Shown: positions 18,231 to 26,300 of the stretch, piece by piece | How positions within the stretch are numbered: the stretch's first letter is position 1 | Layout of the letters: every line of letters starts with the position of its first letter | Origin: an uncultured Flavihumibacter sp. | Lineage (GTDB): Bacteria; Bacteroidota; Bacteroidia; Chitinophagales; Chitinophagaceae | Direction: 5' to 3' | DNA length: 64,000 nt | Assembly (NCBI GenBank): GCA_902168105.1 | Contig: CABHOY010000044.1 | Location: forward strand, 35,026-99,025 | Made by a program: the position numbers and the translations under genes | The notes under the pieces: generated by a model | Seen by the model: the letters and a program-made list of their open reading frames with translations, nothing else | Database searches by the model: none | Told to the model about the DNA's origin: nothing

Positions 18231-19280
18231 ATGCTGGATTCGGCTATTGAAGCATATAAAAAATGGAGAAGAATGAAGCGATTAGACGGACTATTTAGCG
18301 ATGGTCCGTCCTTCGCTTTTATAGGAGTAGGGCAACATAGCATGGATAATCTATACCCTGTAATATTAAATATGGGTGTCCGGATTAAATACCTTTACTC
18401 GCGCGACTTACGTGTTGCCAGCGAAGCGGCATATCTTTTCCGTCGCTGCACAGGCGTATCAGATCTGTCCTTTATATTAAATGATGCAGGGGTACAAGGT
18501 GTCTTTATCTGTATGAAGAATGAATATCAGTATCCACTCGTGAAGGCTTGCCTGGATGCGGGTAAATATGTGTTCGTAGAGAAACCCGCCGTTAATAGTT
18601 ATGCAGCATTACAGGAATTGATCGCTCATCCTCATGCGGATAAATGTATGATAGGGTTCAATAAACGTTTCAGTCCTTTAAACAGGCAACTGAAGAAAGG
18701 CATTGCAGATACTTACAGTTATCACGGCCGGTATACTACCGGGGCTTATCCGGAAGGGGATGCCATCATGGAGTTGTTCTGTCATCCCATAGATAATATT
18801 CTGCAGCTCTTCGGGCCGGTAGTGCAGTATTCACTACTACATCATGCAGAAATAAAGGGCGGTATACATCTGCAACTGGTACTGAGACATAAGCGGGCGA
18901 CCGGTGTCCTGGAACTATCTACCTGTTATTCCTGGGCAATGTTTTGCGATGCTCTAAATTGCCTTACCCCAGGTAATGTAATTGACATATCATATCCCGG
19001 TAGTTTCCGTATTATGCCTTTAGGCAGGCAGTTTGCCGGAATCCCTGTTAATAAGATTTTCAATAATGAACGGCAATTGAGTGAAAGTAACTATGCGATG
19101 GCAACGCCCGTAGCTGCTAATAATCCCGTAGTGCAATATGGTTATCGGGATGAGATCAGTTATTTCGTAACACAGGTGAAACAGGGCAAAGCACTGGAAC
19201 GGGCGGCGCCTGGTACATTCATAGATACATTCCGTTTGCTGGACGAATTGAAGCACGCTTTGGTCAGAAACGATAGTTAA
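18231..19280 (+). CDS. Gfo/Idh/MocA-family oxidoreductase
   Basis: 349 residues. The N-terminal Rossmann part (AFIGVGQHSMDNLYP) is preceded by about 25 extra residues, and the family hallmark VEKPA lies near residue 118. It should be an NAD(P)-dependent sugar or cyclitol dehydrogenase. Unlike the Tat-exported relative at 22.4-23.7 kb it has no signal peptide. The spacing of 3 bp to the radical SAM gene implies translational coupling and a shared pathway. Its 3' end overlaps the convergent STN-barrel gene by 17 bp. Confidence 0.82.
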   Translation: MLDSAIEAYKKWRRMKRLDGLFSDGPSFAFIGVGQHSMDNLYPVILNMGVRIKYLYSRDLRVASEAAYLFRRCTGVSDLSFILNDAGVQGVFICMKNEYQYPLVKACLDAGKYVFVEKPAVNSYAALQELIAHPHADKCMIGFNKRFSPLNRQLKKGIADTYSYHGRYTTGAYPEGDAIMELFCHPIDNILQLFGPVVQYSLLHHAEIKGGIHLQLVLRHKRATGVLELSTCYSWAMFCDALNCLTPGNVIDISYPGSFRIMPLGRQFAGIPVNKIFNNERQLSESNYAMATPVAANNPVVQYGYRDEISYFVTQVKQGKALERAAPGTFIDTFRLLDELKHALVRNDS

Positions 19281-20667
19281 TACCTACCTGCAAGCCGATC
19301 CAGGTTTTCACATTTTCTGGCTCCTCAGGCGCTGAACTGCTGATAGTGTAAGGAGGTTGAAGGAGCATATAGTCTCTTTCCCTGGCAGTCAAAAAACTAT
19401 TAATGAACGCGGGACTTATCTGCGAATTGTTCATGTAATAAACGCTTTTGAGATGGTTGAATACGGGGCCGGCATATACTGACCAATGAACTGCAATATT
19501 CTTTTGTACAAAGAGACTGATCCTTTGTAAGCGGCTATGCGTGTTGAGGGTAAATTGTGCGCCGCTGGTATCAAACACGGGTCGCACGGTGGCTGCTTTT
19601 GACAGTTTACCGGTAGTTGCTTCGAGTTGTATCAGCCAGCCATGCTTTAGCGGATAACTGCTGCCTGCTCCATAGCGAAACCCTGACGCAGAAAAATTAG
19701 CACTCCAGGCGGCAATGCCATATAATAATGTAACGCCTGCTCTCGCCTGAAAGTTGGAATAAAGTACCTCATCTGCCGCAAAACCTGTACTAACAAAAGG
19801 TAAAAAAAGTCCTGGCTTTTCATATTTACGCCGCTGTTTCTGTGGTGGTATCACTGGCGCAACAGTTAAAAATACCGGACTTGCAGGCCTTACGGGTGCA
19901 ATTGTTATAGCCGGAGAAGTAAAGAGCGTTAGCAGGTACTGTTGTTGTTTGTCAGCCGTTGTACTATGTTCGGTTATGTTCGCAAATGTACTATCTGTAC
20001 CTCCTGGTGCAACTTTGGTTGTTGTGCCGGTTCCTGCATCTGGATGATATGTAATGGAAATATCCTGTTGTTTACTATTACTATCGTTGGATGATTTGGC
20101 CGTTTGTAACACTTCGTCGTGCCCATTATGGCCGCGTGACGAAATAGACTTCTTCGTGCGGGAGCGGGCAGGTTGTGCCGGGGGATGATGTTGTACCTCG
20201 TTACCGGATAATTTGTTTACCTGTGTTTTATATTGTTTAATCCCTGAGTTGGTATGTTGTTGCTGATTTGTGCCTGATACGGCAACCTTCTCCTTCGTTT
20301 GTTCCTCTGTAGCTGTTTGAGTAACTGTATTATGCTTTGCTATACGGTGAAAAATAATATGCTCCCGATAAATAGTATACTCTGCTCCGGTAGCATCTTT
20401 TATCATTGATAGCAGCTGGTGGATGGAATAAGAAGTATGTGGTAACCACAGCTGTTTTTGAGCTATTATCCTTTGGGCATTGAAGGAGAGTATTAAGCCT
20501 GTTTGTGCTGTTATAATATCTCCCAGGGTAATAATATCCATTTTTCTCTCAGGGACCTGCACCTTTTTATCCAGTGGCAAAGGAACAGTTTGAGCTTTAA
20601 TGCCGGTAAATATGATCATCCACAACACGGTCAGGGATGTTTTTCTAAGTAGCTCAATTACATTCAT
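19264..20667 (-). CDS. STN-domain protein with C-terminal outer-membrane barrel-like region
   Basis: I start at MNVIELLRK (20667). A signal peptide is followed by an STN domain (about 45-110: ITLGDIITAQTGLILSFNAQ), the small periplasmic fold found in secretins and TonB-dependent transducers. A low-complexity Thr/Gln/Ser-rich linker (about 115-260) leads to a C-terminal part whose alternating pattern and final NYRF tail resemble an outer-membrane beta-barrel. It lacks a TonB plug. It is the third gene of a sigma/FecR operon, overlapping fecR by 14 nt, so it probably replaces the usual TonB-dependent transducer. Confidence 0.65.
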   Translation of the reverse strand: MNVIELLRKTSLTVLWMIIFTGIKAQTVPLPLDKKVQVPERKMDIITLGDIITAQTGLILSFNAQRIIAQKQLWLPHTSYSIHQLLSMIKDATGAEYTIYREHIIFHRIAKHNTVTQTATEEQTKEKVAVSGTNQQQHTNSGIKQYKTQVNKLSGNEVQHHPPAQPARSRTKKSISSRGHNGHDEVLQTAKSSNDSNSKQQDISITYHPDAGTGTTTKVAPGGTDSTFANITEHSTTADKQQQYLLTLFTSPAITIAPVRPASPVFLTVAPVIPPQKQRRKYEKPGLFLPFVSTGFAADEVLYSNFQARAGVTLLYGIAAWSANFSASGFRYGAGSSYPLKHGWLIQLEATTGKLSKAATVRPVFDTSGAQFTLNTHSRLQRISLFVQKNIAVHWSVYAGPVFNHLKSVYYMNNSQISPAFINSFLTARERDYMLLQPPYTISSSAPEEPENVKTWIGLQVGINYRF

Positions 20668-21658
20668 TCCCTTGCAGATAAATAGTAGGCCCATCCATGC
20701 GGTACTGTATAGACAATGAGGCTGCTATGACCTCCATTATATATTCGATCGGCATGTTATTAAATGCCGTCGTGATAGTACAATCAGCGAGTTTTTTATT
20801 TTCCAGAATGATCTTTACATCGTAAGCCTTCTCGAGGGCATGAACTACGGTCTCCAGCCTGGTAGCCTGGAAATGGAATACTTTAGTAGCATAGGAATAA
20901 TCATTGCTACTTTCCATTTTTGTCACAAGAAAATGATGTGTCTTTGTATAGTATACTCCCTGCATTCCACCTTTTATAACCACACTATCGCTACTATCAA
21001 AAAAAAGTACGGCACCGTTGTCCACCTGTACAGTAACACTATCCTGGGTTGCGTTCACATTAAACGCTGTGCCGATCACCTTAATGCCCAGCATCCCTGT
21101 ACGCACAATAAACGGTTTGTCTGCATCAGGAGTAACAGAGAAGTAGCCTTCCCCTTGTAATTGTACCGTCCTATTGACGCCGTCAAATGAAGATGGATAT
21201 TCAAGCCGGCTGCCTGGTGTTAGTACTACGCTGGAGTGATCTGCAAGCGTATCATGTAGAATGCCGTCAGGCCGGGAGATCGCTATTGAGCGGATCTTTG
21301 TTGTTTCCCGGGGATGCAGAAATACCAGAAGGGCAGTTCCCAATGCTAACAGGAGCGTTGCTGCAATAGCGACGCGGAAGAAGATTGTAGGTTTAAGCAG
21401 TATTGTTTTCCCTGTTGCTTTTGGGGAGTGTGCATCGATATTTAGCTTGGCCAGTTCCCGCTGAAGGTCGGGGGCAATATAAGCACCTTCCTTGCCGGCA
21501 TGCGACCATAGCTGCAGATACTGTTGCAGCAGGTGGTCGTTGTCCGGAGTCTGCTCTATCCATTCGTCAATGGCAAGCGCCTCTTCCGGGCTCGCTTCTC
21601 CCGCAAGATATTTTATCAGCAGTGCTTCAGATATCGATATGTTTTGTTGGTGGCTCAC
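20654..21658 (-). CDS. FecR-type anti-sigma factor
   Basis: 334 residues. The N-terminal cytoplasmic helix region (LIKYLAGEASPEEALAIDEW) binds sigma factor, a membrane helix lies near 88-108, and the periplasmic FecR domain includes LTPGSRLEYPSSF and GTAFNVNA. A terminal DUF4974-like segment (FHFQATRLETVVHALEKAY) is also present. It relays a surface signal to the ECF sigma factor encoded 27 bp upstream. Confidence 0.88.
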   Translation of the reverse strand: MSHQQNISISEALLIKYLAGEASPEEALAIDEWIEQTPDNDHLLQQYLQLWSHAGKEGAYIAPDLQRELAKLNIDAHSPKATGKTILLKPTIFFRVAIAATLLLALGTALLVFLHPRETTKIRSIAISRPDGILHDTLADHSSVVLTPGSRLEYPSSFDGVNRTVQLQGEGYFSVTPDADKPFIVRTGMLGIKVIGTAFNVNATQDSVTVQVDNGAVLFFDSSDSVVIKGGMQGVYYTKTHHFLVTKMESSNDYSYATKVFHFQATRLETVVHALEKAYDVKIILENKKLADCTITTAFNNMPIEYIMEVIAASLSIQYRMDGPTIYLQGNECN

Positions 21659-21685
21659 TGAATAACTATTATTTCATACAGATAT

Positions 21686-22240
21686 TTATAAAAGATGATT
21701 GATATAGCACAGTATTATTATCGTCAGGAGGTAATCCGCCAGCTTTTCGCGCATCAGTCGTAATGCTTTACTCATTTGTGCTTCGACTGTTTTTACGGAA
21801 ATGTTCAATTCTGCAGCTATCTCTGAATACTTTTTACCTTCCTCCCGGCTTTTCAGGAATATGATCCTGCATTGTTCAGGCAGCGCACCGGTGGCCTGGG
21901 AGATGTGTTTTTCAAGCTCCCGGGCCAACGTTTGCTGCTCCGTACCACCCTGCATAAAGCTATCCCTATCCCCGTTCTTATAGGACATATACCTGTTCCT
22001 GGCACCTTCCTTCCGGATAATGTTCATACTCAGGTTGTGTACGGACCGGTATAGATATCCTTTTATATCGTCTTCAAAGATGACGCTTTCGCGTTTTTCC
22101 CACAAGCTGGCAAATACGGTTTGAACAATATCATTGGCCTCCTCGCTGTCCCTTAGCAGGGTATAGGCATACCGGTGCAACTTTTCATAACAGGTATGAA
22201 AAAGCTGCAGGAACAGTTGAGATTTATCTTGTTTCTTCAA
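21686..22240 (-). CDS. ECF sigma-70 factor (FecI-like)
   Basis: 184 residues with sigma region 2 (YAYTLLRDSEEANDIVQTVF) and region 4 helix-turn-helix (KYSEIAAELNISVKTVEAQM). This is the first gene of the sigma/anti-sigma/STN-barrel operon. Its target promoters are unknown; self-activation of the operon is usual in the family. Confidence 0.9.
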   Translation of the reverse strand: MKKQDKSQLFLQLFHTCYEKLHRYAYTLLRDSEEANDIVQTVFASLWEKRESVIFEDDIKGYLYRSVHNLSMNIIRKEGARNRYMSYKNGDRDSFMQGGTEQQTLARELEKHISQATGALPEQCRIIFLKSREEGKKYSEIAAELNISVKTVEAQMSKALRLMREKLADYLLTIIILCYINHLL

Positions 22241-22354
22241 TTCCGTTAATTACCCTGATGCTTGTTGGCGCAATGATCCAATAGTATAACACTAAGGGTA
22301 GAAGATACCCTTATGCGAGGTGAAAAAATATTTTTAATACTGTTCCTGCAGTGG

Positions 22355-23695
22355 TCAGACTTTCGGCGCCCATCCTTTTTCATACTCTCGCTTCCACAGC
22401 TTCATGGCTTCAGCATCGTTAAGGATGTGGCCATTGGAAGGATCCGTATGTAATACTCTGCCTGTGCGCTGTGCAATATTACCCAGCAATGGAAGCAGGG
22501 TACTGCGGTATGCGACATTTATTTCGGCATTAAGCGTGGCATTGCCGCGGATGCTTTCCAGGAAGTTATTGATATGTATTGCATCGTAGTATTCACCGGC
22601 AGGACTAACTGTGTTGACCGCACTCTGATTGGTATTGGTAGATTGTTTAACGTCTTTCACAACCTTCCCCTTAAGGTCTGTTATCCTGTAACTATCGCCC
22701 CCGGTATTGTATAAGGTGCCGTTCTCTCCGAAAATGGCGAATCCGCGATCGCTGCCTTCCAGGTTGTATGCACTACAGCTACGGCCTTCCCAGGAAATTG
22801 CTTTGCTGCCTTCAAACTCAAAATTGAGCGTTTGGGTATCCGGGGTTTCCCAGTCAGTATCCTGTGGATAAGCATAACGTCCACCGGCAGAGGTTACCTT
22901 GGTAGGGAAATCCAGGTCCATGAACCAGCGCAGGCAATCCAGTTCATGCGTCGCGTTATTGCAGGTTTCAGAAGTTCCCCAATGCCAGCGCCAGTGCCAG
23001 TTGTAGTGAACGATGTTATCCAGGTAGTCGCGGCGTGGCGCCGGACCTTGCCATAAATTCCAGTCCAGGGTACCAGGTACAGGTATCTTCTTGCCGATGC
23101 CAATAGGCTGACGGTTATTGGTATACCAGCTTTTCCCATAGTATATTTTACCTAATACATGTTGTTCCTTAACCTCTTTTATAGCCTGTTGCAGATTGGG
23201 CCAGGAACGGCGCTGACTGCCCATTTGTACAAGACGGTTATATTTCTTTGCGGCTGCGATCAGTAATTCACCTTCCGCCGGATTTTGAGCGCAGGGTTTT
23301 TCTACATACACATGTTTGCCGGCGGCTGTAGCCATAATGGCTGCTGGTGCATGCCAGTGGTCAGGAGCTGCAACAAAAAGTGCATCAAAATCCTTACGCT
23401 CCAGTAACTGGCGGATATCTTTTATAACAGTAGGCTTGCGATCCTGTGCACCGGCAATTGCCTTAAGGCCCTTCGCGATAGCGCCGTCTTCAACATCACA
23501 TACATACCCGATCTCTGCCCCTGGCAGTTTGGCTGCACACTGCGCCAGCCAGTTACCCCTGGAATTGACGCCCATTACGCCCAATACCAGCTTGTTACTG
23601 GGAGCGTTTTTTCCGAAAACCGGAAAGTTAAGGATGGTTAGACCTGCTCCTACGCCAGCAAGGCCGCCGGTTTTAATAAAATCTCTTCTTTTCAT
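22355..23695 (-). CDS. Tat-exported Gfo/Idh/MocA-family oxidoreductase
   Basis: 446 residues. A twin-arginine signal (MKRRDFIKTGGLAGVGAG) heads a Gfo/Idh/MocA protein with the VYVEKPCAQNP motif near residue 133. Proteins of this Bacteroidota type act in the periplasm on glycans, often together with sugar isomerases. Here it is alone, 114 bp downstream of the sigma gene start on the same strand but outside that operon. Substrate unknown. Confidence 0.85.
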   Translation of the reverse strand: MKRRDFIKTGGLAGVGAGLTILNFPVFGKNAPSNKLVLGVMGVNSRGNWLAQCAAKLPGAEIGYVCDVEDGAIAKGLKAIAGAQDRKPTVIKDIRQLLERKDFDALFVAAPDHWHAPAAIMATAAGKHVYVEKPCAQNPAEGELLIAAAKKYNRLVQMGSQRRSWPNLQQAIKEVKEQHVLGKIYYGKSWYTNNRQPIGIGKKIPVPGTLDWNLWQGPAPRRDYLDNIVHYNWHWRWHWGTSETCNNATHELDCLRWFMDLDFPTKVTSAGGRYAYPQDTDWETPDTQTLNFEFEGSKAISWEGRSCSAYNLEGSDRGFAIFGENGTLYNTGGDSYRITDLKGKVVKDVKQSTNTNQSAVNTVSPAGEYYDAIHINNFLESIRGNATLNAEINVAYRSTLLPLLGNIAQRTGRVLHTDPSNGHILNDAEAMKLWKREYEKGWAPKV

Positions 23696-23867
23696 AACGA
23701 TGACCTGTTTATCGGTTTTAAGGTTTTGTAACGGAAGTTTAGAATAGGCAGTCTAATGTAAAAAAATAAAAATGGGAGCGGAAGATTTTTTGATGAGTGA
23801 CGGGAAATGGGGCAGAAAAAATTTCTCCAGCTCTATAAAGTATGCCGTTTTTTTCCTTATATTGTTT

Positions 23868-23891
23868 GAATGGGAAATACTTTACCCATTT
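23868..23891. promoter_or_regulatory. Short inverted repeat before the GT2 gene
   Basis: AATGGG and CCCATT are separated by 12 bp, about 65 bp upstream of the glycosyltransferase ATG. It may be an operator; support is only the symmetry. Confidence 0.2.
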
Positions 23892-23956
23892 TATAATTTA
23901 GAGTTGTTGCCCGTTCCTGAATATTAGCGAAAAATCAACAAATACTATAATCTTGC

Positions 23957-24880
23957 ATGAAACCTAAGACCCTTATATCTGTTATAATGCCCTGTTATAA
24001 CGCCGGAGAATACGTTGGTGGCGCTATAGAAAGTATACTAGCCCAGTCCTTACAGGACTTTGAACTTATAATAATCAATGACGGCTCCACAGATAACAGT
24101 CGTCAGGAAATATTACGGTATAAAGACAGCAGGATTAAATACATACCATTTAACGAGAATATAGGTAATTATCCCGCTAGAAATGCCGGTATGTCGATCG
24201 CAGAAGGCAAATATGTTTGTGTTATGGATGCTGATGACATTGCATATGAGAACCGTCTTCAGTTGCAGTATGATTATCTGGAAAGTAATCCCAGAACCGG
24301 AGCCATCGGAGGGCAGGGGAAGATTATCAACAGGAATGGTGAGTTGACCGGGAACCTGACTAATCCTGTCGTTCCTTTCCGGCAGCTGCAGGTGCTACTT
24401 CTAATGAATAATTTTGTTGCGCATCCGACGTTCATGATACGCTCCTCATTATTGCGCAAATATCAGCTCCGCTATGATGAAAACTATTTTTATGCGTCAG
24501 ATTTCGATTTCATTTCCCGGTGCTGTACTTTATTTCCCGTTCAAAATATCGATCATGAGCTTATTCAATACCGGCATCACTCGCAGCAGATATCGTCAAA
24601 GCACTACACCATGCAGGTGGAATATGCAGATCGTATCCGGTTGTCGCAATTAAAGTACCACAATTTCGACCTGTCCAATGAGGAGAAGAGAATTTACTTG
24701 CAGCTGATGAAAAGAATGGCACTTTCTACAGAAAAGCTAACTGAAGGACTGAACCTGTTAAATAAGCTAATGGAACAGAATCTTCAGTTAAAGGCATTTA
24801 ACCAGAAGTTCCTGTTCGGCTTTTTTGACTATGTGCTTGCTATTGCTCAAGAAAAAATGATTGCAGAGAATGTGTCCTAA
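23957..24880 (+). CDS. Glycosyltransferase family 2
   Basis: 307 residues, a GT-A fold enzyme: SVIMPCYNAGEYVGGAIES at the N-terminus, IINDGSTDNS nucleotide-binding segment, the metal-binding MDADD and a downstream DFDF acceptor-side motif. It has no transmembrane segment. It is convergent with the GT25-like gene, 24 bp apart, next to the peptide-export operon. GT2 enzymes glycosylate the peptide in glycocin systems such as sublancin (SunS), so a role there is conceivable. Cell-envelope polysaccharide synthesis is the alternative. Confidence 0.85.
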   Translation: MKPKTLISVIMPCYNAGEYVGGAIESILAQSLQDFELIIINDGSTDNSRQEILRYKDSRIKYIPFNENIGNYPARNAGMSIAEGKYVCVMDADDIAYENRLQLQYDYLESNPRTGAIGGQGKIINRNGELTGNLTNPVVPFRQLQVLLLMNNFVAHPTFMIRSSLLRKYQLRYDENYFYASDFDFISRCCTLFPVQNIDHELIQYRHHSQQISSKHYTMQVEYADRIRLSQLKYHNFDLSNEEKRIYLQLMKRMALSTEKLTEGLNLLNKLMEQNLQLKAFNQKFLFGFFDYVLAIAQEKMIAENVS

Positions 24881-24904
24881 TGCTATGTATGACAACTTGT
24901 TATA

Positions 24905-26206
24905 TCAGATAGCAACTGTATGCTGCAATTGTGGCCAGAAATACCTGTTAGAAGCTGCTTCTAATTCGGCGAACTTAATGCGGGTTTCTTCAAATATAGA
25001 CTGATCGTCTACGGAACTGGAAATAAATGGATAAATCAACATTTTGTTAAAGGTCAATTCATTGATCAATTCTGCGGGCTTCACATTCTCGTCAAATGAT
25101 TCTTCCAGCAGCTTGTCATAAAACTTTTTGAATAATACCAGGAATGGAGCTGCAGTACCGCCGGCAACCCAATAGCGTGACGGGGCTACGGGAATTGCGC
25201 GATAGAAACTTCTGCAGCCGGTCAATAAAAGATCAATTCCCTGATAATGCGCCTTGATGATGTGATCGAACAAGTATTCTTTTGAATAGTCAGTAGTAAA
25301 AATGTGGTTATCATTGCAAATAATAATAAGATCTTCGTCACGCTCTTTTCCCGTTCGTGCCGCCTCTCTGATCCCTTCCCATCTATCAATGTTGGTACAC
25401 TCATCCTTTTTCCCGGTTTCAATAAAAAAAACTTCAAACTCCGGTTTTCGGGAGAATTCCTGTATTATCCTATCACGGTTTGTTTCCGGCTGTGTTATAA
25501 TAAAAACGGGTAAACAAATTTGAGATAGGTCGTAGTCAGGTATCTTCTTTTGAACATCATTAATTTCTTTCTGATAATAATTTGAAACGATATCGAGCAT
25601 GTCAATGCCATTCACACTGTCGCTAAAAAGTTCTTCCAGTCTTCCTTCTTGTGCATTTCGTGCCGTTACATCTGAATAGCCAAAATATATTTGCGTCGAA
25701 ACAGGTTTACTCATGAAATACTTTCCAGTAGTGAGGGCGGCGATCTTATAATCGGCATTATCTCCAACGCCAAAATCCGCAGATAAAATCTTTTCGTAGA
25801 ATTTCCTATAGATGATCATGAACTGCGTACCGGTGAACCTAGCTACCCAATATAATTTATCGTTGACAGGTAGGGCTGAATCAAACCAACTTACAGCGCC
25901 GAGGAGTACATCTCCGCCTTCTGTTTCACATTCCGTAATGCAATCCAGGAGATAGTCAGGAGAATATTCTGTGGTGAACTGATGATCATCTTCGCAAATC
26001 AGCACATAGGGCCAGTCTTTCTGACTTGCGGTGCTGATGATCCCGCAAATACTTTGCCACAGGCCTATTGCTCCAATATGGTGTTCGCAGGCTTCTATCA
26101 CCTCAATGGAGAATTCGGCTCGCCCGGCAAATTCCTTTTCGATATGCTCCCGACGATCCGTACGATGCTTTAGATTTATGATGCGGGTGGGGATAATATT
26201 TTTCAT
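24905..26206 (-). CDS. Duplicated GT25-like glycosyltransferase
   Basis: I prefer the start MKNIIPTRIINLKHR (26206), which is where the family fold begins; an in-frame ATG at 26308 would add 34 residues and overlap the VKOR gene. Two homologous halves are visible. The first (about 1-190) has INLKHRTDR, a GLWQS helix and the metal-binding CEDDH (residues 71-75). The second (about 230-430) repeats the pattern with ITQPETNRDR but has CNDNH where the acidic motif should be. Only the first half looks catalytic. As last gene of the exporter/VKOR operon it could glycosylate the exported peptides; envelope glycan synthesis is the other option. Confidence 0.65.
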   Translation of the reverse strand: MKNIIPTRIINLKHRTDRREHIEKEFAGRAEFSIEVIEACEHHIGAIGLWQSICGIISTASQKDWPYVLICEDDHQFTTEYSPDYLLDCITECETEGGDVLLGAVSWFDSALPVNDKLYWVARFTGTQFMIIYRKFYEKILSADFGVGDNADYKIAALTTGKYFMSKPVSTQIYFGYSDVTARNAQEGRLEELFSDSVNGIDMLDIVSNYYQKEINDVQKKIPDYDLSQICLPVFIITQPETNRDRIIQEFSRKPEFEVFFIETGKKDECTNIDRWEGIREAARTGKERDEDLIIICNDNHIFTTDYSKEYLFDHIIKAHYQGIDLLLTGCRSFYRAIPVAPSRYWVAGGTAAPFLVLFKKFYDKLLEESFDENVKPAELINELTFNKMLIYPFISSSVDDQSIFEETRIKFAELEAASNRYFWPQLQHTVAI

Positions 26207-26300
26207 AACTGTAAAATGAATATTATGATGGTGTAGGAGACCGCTTTCCAGGGACGTTTTCATTCTTACGCCAAAGCTGAATGAAATAGCGTTCAGAAGG

